Of a stretch of DNA of 64,000 nucleotides, positions 12,120-23,195 are shown piece after piece. The stretch is from Glossina fuscipes (Eukaryota > Arthropoda > Insecta > Diptera > Glossinidae). The position numbers and the translations under genes are program-made. The stretch's first letter is position 1, and every line of letters begins with the position of its first letter. The stretch is taken from the NCBI RefSeq assembly GCF_014805625.2, contig NW_023998490.1, positions 3,005,987 through 3,069,986 of the forward strand, written 5' to 3'. The notes beneath the pieces were generated by a model. The model was not told the origin of the DNA and did not search any database. It saw only the letters and a list, made by a program, of their open reading frames with translations.

Positions 12120-13716
12120 TTACGTTTTAATGTGTGCGACACCACCATAACGGGCCACAAAAGCAGCTACATCAAATTTTCGTTTGCAACCTTGATAATT
12201 CATATAACGTATCTTACCAAAGATTTTACGTTCGGCCCAGCCTTGGTCATGAATACCTCCTATAGACCACATGCAACCTAAAAGATGCGGCTCAGCTTTT
12301 ATTTCAATCTACAACATGAATAAACATTGCACAATATTTACCGACATAACCATTGGGATCCGTTCCATCCAAACTATATCTATCATTTAAAAGTAGAGAA
12401 AATTCCAAAGCGTCTTCCGGGCTTTTAGACCATTCTAAAATCTTTTTAGCCCAATACATACGCAAAAAACCGTGCATTTTACCCTCTCGCATCAATTGCA
12501 GTTGAGCTGAGTTCCACAAGTCATCGTGGGTACGGGCCTGCTCGAATTCCTCCAAGCTATAGCAAGGAGATCGCACGTCCTTACGATGTTCGTTTAGAGT
12601 TTTACGCGACCAATCCTGTAAGCCTTCAAAATTATCATAATTTTGATTATAAAAACAAAAATTGTCCGCCAATTCCCGCCTGACAATTGCCTCTTCACAA
12701 AAGGCCACCACAGAATCTTTAAATTTGTGTTCATATGTTTTTATCTCCAGTATACAACGCTGTATTGATATTTGACCAAAATTGAACCAGGGCGATAAGC
12801 CTGAGAGGGCATCAATATTCGGATCATTACGTTTCTCATGAAATAACTTCAAACGTTTTTGGCAAAACTCCAACAATTTACGGCAGGCATTTTTATACCC
12901 GGGCATTACACCAGAAACTTCATCTACGGTCTTAAGGCACTTCAAAGTGTTATAAATCGACCTCCAGTTCACTTTAGTAGAGGGCTTCTTATTAAGGTAT
13001 TTGTGTTTAATCAGCGGAGGAAATTCTGTTAAATATTCCTCTAACTGAGAGTTTATTTTGTTGCGAATAGTTCGAGCAGCATATTCCTGCTTCTGGGACG
13101 CAATCCATACTGGCACTACATTATGAGCATCAATTTGTACAAAAGGTATGGTTGTGGGTAAAACTTCTTTTATTTCCTCTAACCATTGTAGAGGCAAACG
13201 TAACGGTGAGAAATCACAAACTACAGTCGCTGCATCAACTTCTTTAAGAAATTCCACTAAAGATTGATGAGCAGGTCCATTCAATAAATGAAAATTTACA
13301 TTTAAATCTTCACATTCTTGAGCGACTTCCTCCAAACCGGTTAACATAAATTTATAATGCCTGAGCGTGGTATGTATGTATTTGGGTAAAAGGCAAAAAC
13401 ATACGCAGAGAGGTAGTTCAAGTTTTAGAGCCAAACGCTGAGCGTACAAAAAGGCCCAGTTGTCTTGGACACGTTGATCCCGGTACATCCAATAAACTAC
13501 CGGCCCTTCGCAATCTTCCCTAACTTCACGTTGATTTTCGGTTAAAATGCGCACACGTTTCTTTTTATATGCAAAATCAATTACGCTGTCTGAACAGCAT
13601 AAACGTTTCTGACGAAAGGATTCCGCCAACGAATTGTTGTGATCTTCATCGAATTCCTGGCGGTTTGAAAATTTTATTTTTTTAGAGATTTTGGCCGATT
13701 GCTTTGAGCGTTTCAT
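12120..13716 (-). CDS. phr: Class II CPD photolyase
   Basis: Two exons, 13716-12342 and 12277-12120, joined by a 64-bp intron, give 510 residues. The enzyme uses blue light and reduced FAD to split cyclobutane pyrimidine dimers. Visible features: a basic N-terminus with [15 protein letters not shown] (probable nuclear signal), the photolyase N-domain starting at [15 protein letters not shown], the class [12 protein letters not shown] stretch, and the FAD domain with [16 protein letters not shown] and [10 protein letters not shown]. The intron splits the GYVGCMW motif and rejoins it exactly. The start is the ATG of MKRSK at 13716; the frame is open upstream to 13761 but without ATG. Confidence 0.93.
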
Positions 13717-14909
13717 CTTAAATAAACTGAAGGTAATAGAAACCTGTATGATTTTATTCACAATAAAAAATATAAACTTTTAAGCAAATTCAACCTTTTG
13801 TGTGCATTAAAATTTATGAATGCAGCAGTAGTTTTTACACTTTTTAACATTAATGAACAGAGGAAAATAAAGGAAAAAACGTCTTAAATACAAATCAAAG
13901 GTGAAAATTAAGTTTAAAAAAAACTTAATATACAGAGTTGCATTTTAACATAATTATCCAACCAGTACCGTACTTTTGCTGCAACACTCAATTACGCTCT
14001 TGTAAAATACTCAATTTTATTTTTCATAATCGTTGTGTTAATCGCAAGCTCATCACGTAATTTACTCATGTCCTTTTAAGATATATTCAATTCTTCAAAT
14101 TTTTGTATGAAGGCCATTAAATTTTTTGTACCTTCTTTTTTATTTCTAATAAAAATTCTAAAATTCCTTAAGCGTTAAGCATTTCTACAAATAATTTCTT
14201 CAATAATATATGGAAAACAATGCATGCCATATGATAGGCATAGAATGTTGGCTTTGCTTGCTAATAATAAACGAATTCAATAGGCAAATATACATGACAT
14301 AAGACCCTTAGAAAATCATGTAGAAAATCATGTCTAAAAAAATACATACGACATATGGTAAATGGGGATATGTTCCATAAGTTTAAAAAATTGTGGAAGA
14401 TGAAAAATCTCTAAACATTTTTCCAAAAAACCGTGCAAAAAAAGGACATCCATATTGCATATTTATGGAACAAAAACAATTCATTTTTCTTGCAAAAAAA
14501 AAAATTAAAATTAGTCTGCAGTGGAAATTCAGTTCTCAAGCGCAACATACAAAAATTTAAATTAAAGTATTGAATAAAAATCAATTTTGCAATTTGATAA
14601 CAAACGTGAACGTGGGCTGGAGTCAGGTAAGGCACTGTAAAAATTAGAATTTGAAAAACATTTTCTTTTGTATATTGTGTATATTATATGCGTTTAAAAA
14701 TGTGTTAATGCTGAAATAAATGCGATGTACCTGACAAGGTGGTGGATTCGTTTTTTCTTATTGGGTACCAAATTAAACGGAAAACAGCTGTAAAATGTGT
14801 AGCAAGCACTTAATTTTTTTGAATATTCATTAGAAGGTCGGTGTTATTTTATATACATTACATTATTTTATATACGTTTGTTTTGTTGTGGAGAATGTTT
14901 CAGTGATAG
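13717..14909. other. Intergenic, no gene
   Basis: A/T-rich with no supported coding region. It ends at the target duplication of the LTR element. Confidence 0.5.
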
Positions 14910-14913
14910 ATAG

Positions 14914-15270
14914 TGCAGTGACACCACTTAATAATGGTAGGTTCTTTGGTTTGTTGTAGATTCTTTATTTCGATTTTTGATTGTGCTTAAAGTACTTTGT
15001 TATACGATTATATGATTATGACTATATGATTATAACTATGTGATTATGACTATGACCTATCTAATGTATGGTCAGTATCTTATATACAGAATAACTTAAT
15101 GCTAACTTAAGCAATATAACTAAAGTAGGTTATCGTTTAATAACGTAAGCATATAATATATTAATAGCTTACTACAAAAATTGCACTATTTTAACTAGGT
15201 TAGTAGTAAAATGTAAATTTAGCAATAACTTGTGAACTACGGTAGAGTGCGACAAATCGATAATACTACA
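14914..15270 (-). repeat. 3' LTR
   Basis: On the minus strand it begins TGTAGTATTATCGATTTG and ends CACTGCA. About nine substitutions separate it from the partner LTR; the outer dinucleotides here are TG...CA. Confidence 0.93.
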
Positions 15271-15617
15271 CCTTTCCTCTTGGGAAGAATGATCTTTAAC
15301 AATGAATGATCATTCTTGGGTTTATCAATTATCGATGTTATTGCCTCCACCGTAGTTTTATAGTGTACATATATTTTGTGTGAGGTTTTTATAAATATTT
15401 ATGTATAAAATTTGTTTGTATTACAAAAAAAAATTTCTTTTATTTATATAGGGGTCTTATACATAATCATGCTTTTACAGAACAAAATTTTGTTTCTGTA
15501 GGTTTTTTATACGTACTTATGTATAAAAAAAAATTGTTTGTACAGTTATATTATTATTTTGTGTGTGTGTAGTTATATTTATATTTTGTTAGTGTAGGCG
15601 CCTTACACTTAGGTAAC

Positions 15618-17164
15618 TCATGAAGCTTCGTGATATAATTTTAACCTATTTTTGTGTGTGATTTGAGTTTTATTTTTATTGTCTATTATTTTAATATTAT
15701 TATTATCCTTAATTTCTATGACCTTATACGGTCCTAAGTACTTATTCTGTAACTTATGCCCTACTTCATTTCTTAGGAGTACTAGGTTGCCTACTACTAG
15801 TGGTAAATTGTTAGTTTTCCTGTCGTAATTTATTTTTTGTTTTTCTTTTTCCTTATCTAACAGTAACCTAGCGCGCGCGTATGCTATATCTAATCTATAT
15901 TTAGTCTATGTTATATAGTGGCTCAATGTTTTTCTTGCGATCTGTTAATTGGGTTGGTGGCCTTGCAAATACTAATTCATAAGGACAGTAATTGTGTGTT
16001 GTGGAAGGTGTTTTGTTAAAACAATATTGGAAATAGTTTATCCAAATATCCCAATCATTCAATTCAGGCGATATATATTGAACGTTCGGTGGTTGCGTTC
16101 CATCGTGCCGAGTGTCTGATGGTGGTGGGCTGTTGATGTTATATTGTCAATTTTGAGGTACTTACATAAATCGTTCATTAGTGCATTCTTGTATTCGGTT
16201 CCTTGGTCCGTTACAAGTGTTTTCGTGGGCCCGTAGTTTAGTATGAAGTTCTCGAAGATTGCCTTTGCTACGGTTTTAGCACTTTTATCTGTGACCGGAA
16301 TTGTCACTAAATATTTGGTAAGGTCGCAAATTAGTGTTATCGCGTATTCATTACCTTTTTCTGTCCTTGGTAATGGGCCTATGGGGTCGACTACAACTGT
16401 ATCGAAAGCAGTTGCTGGTGTTGGGGTTATGGTCATTGGTGTTTGGGTATGGGTTGTGATTTTGGCTTTTTGGCATAGCGAACATTCTTTGACATACTTG
16501 GCTATTGTTTTTGTCATTTGCGGCCAGTAATAGTACCTTCGTATTTTCCACAAGGTACGTGTGATTCCAGTGTGACCCCCTTCTATTGGGTCATTGTGGT
16601 ATTTTTGTAGAATGGTTTTGATTTCGGGCTTATTATTTTTGTCTATAATTGTCACCACTTGGAGTAGCGCTACTCTTATATTTTTTAATATCTTATTGCC
16701 CATTATTTTAAATTGGTTCCGCGATACGGATTCGAAAATCCTCTCGCTTGGTGACATTTTGAATTTTGACAATTTTATTATACCGGCTTGTGTTTCAAGC
16801 CTTTGGAAAAACTGACCTAAGGCGAGTTTTCCACTGGTATAAATGTCGTTTATTACGAATTTGGCAATTATTTTCCTCCCATGTTTCATGCAACATTTAT
16901 CGGAGTCAAATTTTAATTGCACAAATTTCCGTACGTCATTATTATTAATGACTTTATAGACTTTGGGCTCCACATTCTTATGTTCGCTTACTTGTCGCTT
17001 TTCTGTGCAGTTATCTTTCTGCCGCGTTACAGATCTTGTTACTACCTTATATATTTTGTTGTTTATTTCCTTCAGATCTTTAATTGTTATGCGGGATAGG
17101 GCGTCCGCTACGTGATTATCTTTCCCCTTGAGGTACTCTACCGTAAGTCCTGTCACGGTCGCCA
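15618..17164 (-). pseudogene. Remnant pol: RNase H end plus integrase
   Basis: The frame opens inside the primer site, runs into the end of RNase H (VEYLKGKDNHVADALSR), then a linker, an HHCC integrase zinc finger (GHTGITRTLWKIRRYYYWPQ, then CSLCQ) and the catalytic domain: first Asp in VVVDPIGPLP, second in VTDQGTEYKN, Glu in GTMERNHR. A frameshift near 16085 moves the rest (SPELNDWDIWINYFQYCFNK) to another frame, and a second disruption near 15905 precedes the final segment with the GPY/F-type LGPYKVIEI, ending at 15618. It cannot make a full integrase. Confidence 0.88.
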
Positions 17165-17521
17165 TATAGTGACACCACTTAATAATGGTAGGTTCTTTGG
17201 TTTGTTGTAGATTCTTTATTTAGATTTTTGATTGTGCTTAAAGTACTTGGTTATACGATTATATGATTATGACTATATGATTATAACTATGTGATTATGA
17301 CTATGACCTATCTAATGTATGGTCAGTATCTTATATACAGAATAACTTAATGCTAACTTAAGCAATATAACTAAAGTAGGTTATCGTTTAATAACGTAAG
17401 CATATAATATATTAATAGCTTACTACTAAAATTGCACTACCCTAACTAGGTTAGTAGTAAAATGTAAATTTAGCAATAACTTGTAAACTACGGTAGAGTG
17501 CGACAAATCGATAATACTACA
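17165..17521 (-). repeat. 5' LTR
   Basis: Same length as the partner LTR. Its inner end reads CACTATA, where the other copy has CACTGCA, and the primer site follows directly. Confidence 0.93.
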
Positions 17522-17525
17522 ATAG

Positions 17526-19876
17526 ATTGAAGTTGAGATTGAGATATTCCTTTGACCATTTTCATTTCTTTCAACTAATAATAATCTATATATTTATACA
17601 TGACCATACGGTTTTATTTCTTTTTTTCTTTTCTTCTTTTCAGGATATATTAATGTTTTATACAAATTCTGTAGGTAGAGAAATATCTAAAGAGTTAATA
17701 GGAAGAGAAGTGAAATAGTATTAAATATGTGTTGAAAAACTTACTGGCTTAATAATGATTGTTGTTTAAGTCAATTATTTTGTCTTTGTCAACTTATTTA
17801 GTTCAATAATACTGTGTAAATAATGTTTAATTTAAGGAGCCCTGCAGTATCCTAATCAGTTGAGTCCAAAAAAAAAAAATTACTTACTCTACGCACTTAT
17901 AGATAGCAAATCGCGTAAAGGAGTTCGGAAATATGCGCTTTTCATGTGAATGGCACGTATTTGACGGAAGAAGTTTAAATTTCGACCAAGAAAAAGATAG
18001 TCCTTAACATTATGATTGTTATTATGTTGTGTATGCCGCACGGTGACCAAAAAGATCTATTGTACCCGACCAAGCTCCTTACTTTCGCTACTTTCTTTGG
18101 TTGGAAGCTCCATGCTTGGATCCGTCGTTATGAAATGTTCGCCAAACATCACTTCCGGGATCAAAGAAAGAGAAAGCGACAGAGAAAATGCACAAGTCTA
18201 CAACCGGACTCTTGATTAACGTGCAGAACTTCACCTTAAAGTCTTAATTTCTTTTCAAAAGCATTGACATCTCCCGTGTCGCTCCCGGCCTTATATCCGC
18301 TTGAGGATTATCTTGACTAAACTACGCTAACGTACTTTTTTTAGGGAAATGCTTTTAAATGCGCTTGAACACTTCCTAAAGAGAACTATTAGACTGTTAG
18401 AGTAGATCGAAATGAACAGGTGACAGTTCAGGCTCTAGCGACCCAGTAGGGATTCTTTTTTGGCACAACCGATCTTTTCAGAGCACTTGTGGAAATACCG
18501 AAAGTTTCAAGGAGAAAATTTCTCACAGATATTGAATTTGTTAGTTCAAAAGTTTATGAAAAGTTTACAATTTTCAAATTCATCCCTTGCACGTATCTTC
18601 TTACCGTCTGCAATAAATCGACTTTCGCTAAGCACTGATGCATGTATACATGTGAGAACAGGCGACAATTTACAATCGGGCTCAATACCATTTTTAATAA
18701 CGACTACTGGTTTATCTTGAAACCAGAAAGTGATTAACAATTTGTGTGTATTTCGCATTTAATATATATGTACACGCGACTCTTATTTTACACCGTCCTG
18801 TTTTACCCAATTTTGAAATGACACGGTTCACCAATTAAATCAAACACTAAAAATTTCATGCAAACGTGTCAAATATAAACGAAAACAAAATAAAAATGTT
18901 GCGGGGAGAATTTTTCTTAGCTTTTGTTTAGTTTTATAAGAACATTTTTGGATTTTGATCGTTTTCAGACGTTTGAGATAACTGTGGGCTGATTTTTGGT
19001 AATGTTGAGAGTTCAATTTTATGTAATCAGCGAATTATGCTACAGGTGTTTCTAGTAAAAAATTTCATGCAAACGTGTCAAGTATAAACAGAAACAAAAT
19101 AAAAATTTATATAATTTAGATAATATTATCGTTTGACTGAGCATAGTGCTGAAGGAACAATTCAAGATAATTGCGGATATCTTTGTTTTAATTTGTGTGT
19201 AAAAGAGACATTCTGAGGTAAGAAAATTAGGCGTTAACATCAAAACATCAAGAAAACTCGCATCACAATTATCATCACAGATGCGCGAGCGTTAAATAAA
19301 AATAAGCACTATTTTATCCAATCTATGGTCACGCCCCGATCAGGATAGTGACGGCCATTTTCTAACTCATTGTGGATTTTATTGCAAATGTAAAATAATA
19401 AAACACTTTCTCTTAGAATACTTGATTTTTAATTTTTCAAACCAAATTGTATATATTTTCTAATTCATAAAGATATATATTATTTCTTGTTCTTCTTGTA
19501 TTTTTCTTTACTTTTGCTTAAGTTATCTAGGTTACATGATGTGGGTTATAACACGGGATTCGTTTCAGTTAATTTCAAAAATCAAATAAAATTAAAATGT
19601 CTCATTTAATAATAAATTGCCTTTCATATTTATTTAATTAATATAATAATTAATACATTATCTCCAAATATCTATTGATATAATATACTGCACTACCTTC
19701 GTGCAGAGCTTAAAATAATTAAAGTTTCAACATAAATATAGATTTGTGAAATTAAGAGCCTTTCCGAGAAATTTATACTGCTGCTTACAAAATATAAGAA
19801 ATAACTGAATCAATTAAAATATAATTTTCATTTAAAAATTTTTTTTTTTTAAATAAAAACCAGCATATAAATTAAT
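17526..19876. other. Intergenic, no gene
   Basis: It holds a direct repeat (18848-18898 and 19056-19107). Otherwise it is A/T-rich. The longest open frames (18012-18219, 18460-18720) have no recognisable similarity and no splice context. Confidence 0.5.
18848..19107. repeat. Pair of ~51-bp direct repeats 208 bp apart
   Basis: Both copies contain AAAATTTCATGCAAACGTGT, then CAA(A/G)TATAAAC and ACAAAATAAAAAT, at 18848-18898 and 19056-19107, with two or three differences. Confidence 0.8.
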
Positions 19877-22800
19877 TTACAAAATTATAAATAAAATTAT
19901 CACAATTAATAAAAACATTGATAATATTAATATGGCTGCCCATTGACGCTTATCTGAAAGGACATAAAAAAAGTTTTATAGGCTTCATTAAAAAATATGT
20001 ATAAACAAAACAAGCAAGACAAATTATATTCGGTTGTGAAAGAATATTTTCTAAGAGAGAATTAATCTTCTCTACTCTTCAATATTCGGTGGGCGTGGCT
20101 GACGTTTGCTGTTTGTTACAATAAAAGTCTAAAGCAGTAAAAAATACGGATAAGTTTGTTGCATAGTCCTGTCCATGTTCAAGTTCTTTTGCAAACCTTT
20201 AGGCGACATCTTCATTTTTACGAACGAAAGAATGTCCGCACAGTTGGGCAGATGAACAGGCGGACCTGCTTAGGTGCGTTCTGAATTTGAAACTGATCAA
20301 GAACTTATAAACTTTGTATGTAAACTTCAAAGCTTCCTTATGGGAAGAGTTGCCCTGAAATAATGTAATTTTTTGGTTAATTTAATTACCATTATTCATG
20401 TGTAAAACTTTAGCCATTTTTTTCATGGTTGAGTCCAATTTTGAATCTGTTGTTTCGAATTCGTTGCCAAAGTCATCCAGCATTCTAAATAATAAGATTT
20501 TCTTTTACATAAATCAAACTTTCTCTAAAATAAGTTAACTTACACTGCCTGTTCATCTAATTCTACGCCAATTTGACGTGATACAGTCTTCAGAGTCCCA
20601 ATAGAATCACTTATCATATCTAATTGTTCATCTTGATTTTGCATCATACGCTGTTGCACGGACACCGTTTCACTGATGAAACGATGTGCCGGACTATCCA
20701 ATGTATTGTAATGGCCCGGACTGTCCAAAGCATTTTCCAACTTTGAATATTTAGTACCGCCATATTTGCCTGCCATGCTCCCGACTAGGGTACTAGCTAC
20801 GCTACTGCCGCCGCCACCACTATTATTATTCCCAACACCTCCGTTCAGCAGAGAATGCGTGACGGTTAAATTGTTATCGCAGTCCACCAAATGTGCGCAA
20901 TCACTTGTAATATGATGATTATGATTATTTGTGGAATTATTGGAATTTTGTATATTAAGTTCGTGCTGTTGCTGCTGGTGTTGTTGTTCCTGTTGATTAT
21001 GTTCATCTAATAAGGGTTGATGGGCTGTTATATCTCTATCCCGAGCACGATAAAAGCTCATCTTCTCTTTCATCTGTTTGACTTCATCGCGTGTATTGTC
21101 TATAAAGTGGCGGCGACTGGACAGTTCACGATTATCAATACGAAATTTATTAGGATTCTTTCCCACAATACGTGTTGTCGTCAGGAAAAATTACAAGTCA
21201 AGGAAATCACTTGACAATATTACAAATTAACAAATTTTGTAAGAATGAATATTAAACAAACTGTCCTTCTCTTTGTAACATTCAAATTATTAACATTAAA
21301 AAAAAAATTTTAAGACGTAATTTGAAAAACATAAAAATACCATATACAGTGACGCCAAGTCAAACCAGCTAAACTAATTTATTAATCTCTCTTACTATAT
21401 CAAAAAGAGTTTAGAAATTTCAGCTTATTTCATAAAATATTTAGAAAAAACAAACCAAACTTAAATTTTAAATTTTATAAAGCTAAAATATAAAATGCTG
21501 CTCATTCGAATGTCAAGCCAAACTCGTACAATACATCTAAATTTAACTTTGTTCTTGAATATTAATATGCGGCCTTCGTTTTTTACCACCATTTTTAGTA
21601 CATTTGCGATACTTTAAACAAGTTTTCTGCAAAAATTTGGTTCAATTTTTCTGAAGAGTTTCTTGAAATCGTCCTTGAAACTTATAGCGTGCTGGAGAGT
21701 TTTCCTATTGAGATAGCTGCATAAATTTTTAATAGGGTTTACATTTGGACTCTGTTTTCCTTGCAAATATTCAGATACATGTGCTGATCGATAATGCACT
21801 CAATAAAATGTCCAGATACAAAAAATGAGTTCTACACCACTGTTAGCTTCAAATAATTGGCAAGAAGCACTTTTTTGGACCTTCTCCGTACATATGGTTT
21901 GCCATTTGAACTAAAGAGGTTAAAGAGGTTGTCACCGACTAGCACGTTCGTTCGAAATGACAACACTTTTGACTGGTTTTCCTCGGTGAATCGCTGTTTA
22001 TTCATTTCTTTTGATAAGTGGTTTATGACTTGCGTTTCTGCTTTTGAAATCACTCTTGTGGAATACATATCTTATTGTTTGTGGGCAACATTTTGTTCCT
22101 TAACGCCTTTCGGCGAGTTTCGGCATGCTTGAAAAATGATCCTTTTTGACTTGCCGTAGAATATTATGCCCCTTTTGACTTATTTTCAATCTTTTTTTAA
22201 GATTTGTTTTTTTATGATTTTTTAAAAAGTGGAACTATCAAAGGAACTTAATTTTAGTGATTTCTGCAACTATTTTTCGCAAAACAAAGAAACTGAATTA
22301 AAAGCAGTTTTGCGTAAAACCAACCAACTGTACGAGTTAGGCTTTGGCGTGGACATTCGACAACTTTTGAAATTTTGATAAATAAATATAGCCACACATT
22401 AACTATCCTTTCATGAAATAAACAAATTTTGATTCCACGCCGCTCCTTCCAAATAAAACTGTAGGTTTATAATAAACACTTAAGCGGTTACAAAATTGAT
22501 GACAGATAACAGTAAATCAATTTTGCTATTTAGTACCAAGAAGTAGTATGTGTCCGTTGCATGCCTATGCGTTTAATTTCTATCTTATTTTATAAGTTTA
22601 TAATAAGAAAACGAAGAAAATTTATGTAAATTGTCGAAAGGATAACTTGAATCCTTTCTTGTAATTTTAAGCAGGAAATTTTCCACTTACTTTTAAAAAA
22701 AAGTTATAAAGAATTTAAGAATCAAAACAAAAATTCTCAAAAACAAAAAGCAATCATAACAAAAATATGGAGAAGACCAAATTAAAACATACTAAGATAA

Positions 22801-23195
22801 GAATTGATTTTTCACACATTTCTCGTAACGCTGCAAAGAAGTAATAAGCTTGTAAAGCAATGAACAACATGAAAAATCTATAGGTCTTTTAAAAATCTTT
22901 TCATTGGAAAGGATATTAATTGTGTCTTCCAAGTCCTCCAAATCCCACTCAATGCTACGTAATGAGTTCCTTAACTCATTTGTTGTCCATTCAGCTTCAG
23001 CACTAGCGCAATTTTCTCCCAATTCACGCCAACGCAAGTACAGACCACGAGTTTTATTCAAAGCTTTAAATACCTCACTAAAATCGGATAAGAAAAATTT
23101 TACACAATTTGTAATATCATTTTTTGCTAATTTCGTAAGGATAAAATTAATAAAACACACTCTTTCACCGCAAAAAAGGGATCTTCCAGCGACAT
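19877..23195 (-). CDS. Syx6: Syntaxin 6 (Qc-SNARE)
   Basis: Five exons, high to low: 23195-23161, 23077-22917, 21171-20544, 20484-20390 and 19953-19877; 331 residues with all phases consistent. Order: N-terminal syntaxin-6 helical domain (VFKALNKTRGLYLRW, SLRSIEWDLEDLEDTI), a low-complexity Q/N/H-rich linker in exon 3, the Qc-SNARE helix from about MQNQDEQLDMISDSIG across ELDEQAVMLDDF (central Gln), and a C-terminal membrane anchor of about 20 hydrophobic residues. The known role is fusion of endosome-derived vesicles at the trans-Golgi. Intron 1 is GT-AG; intron 2 is of the AT-AC class (separate entry). Intron 4 contains repeat family II. Confidence 0.93.
20030..20335 (-). repeat. Dispersed repeat family II, copy 2
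   Basis: Lies in Syx6 intron 4. It shares its ends and block order with 7410-7870, including GTCCGCCTGTTCATCTG and AAAATGAAGATGTCGCCTAA on the minus strand. Confidence 0.6.
21172..22916 (-). other. AT-AC U12-type intron of Syx6
   Basis: The intron starts ATATCCTTT (22916-22908), an exact U12 donor. It has TTCCTTGAC (21205-21197), an excellent U12 branch site, and ends in AC at 21172. No GT-AG alternative restores the frame. Splicing here joins EDLEDTI to SIVGKNPNKFRIDN, which is the continuous sequence expected for fly syntaxin 6. Confidence 0.88.
21511..22355 (-). mobile_element. Degenerate Tc1-like transposon inside the U12 intron
   Basis: The ends carry related inverted motifs: TGTCAAGCCAAACTCGTACA at 21511-21530, and TGTCCACGCCAAAGCCTAAC on the minus strand at 22355. 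Minus-strand open pieces give transposase fragments: HLSKEMNKQRFTEENQSKV and NGKPYVRRRSKK (22068-21832), then VNPIKNLCSYLNRK (21799-21614), the Tc1 NPIENLW region. Frameshifts and stops separate them, so it is dead. It adds most of the intron's length. Confidence 0.75.

Larger units (their letters stand above)
14914..17521 (-). mobile_element. Internally deleted Ty3/Gypsy (mdg1/412-like) LTR retrotransposon
   Basis: Two LTRs of exactly 357 bp flank 1,894 bp of internal sequence, with a 4-bp target duplication ATAG at 14910-14913 and 17522-17525. On the minus strand the 5' LTR (17521-17165) is followed with no gap by TGGCGACCGTGACAGG (17164-17149), which fits the tRNA-Arg-type primer site I know from this clade. 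A polypurine tract AAGAGGAAAGG (15281-15271) abuts the 3' LTR. Gag, protease and reverse transcriptase are missing. It sits between phr and Syx6. Confidence 0.93.

Noticed and set aside
16243..16530. Plus-strand frame over the LTR element
   Set aside because: Shadow of the integrase reading frame on the other strand.
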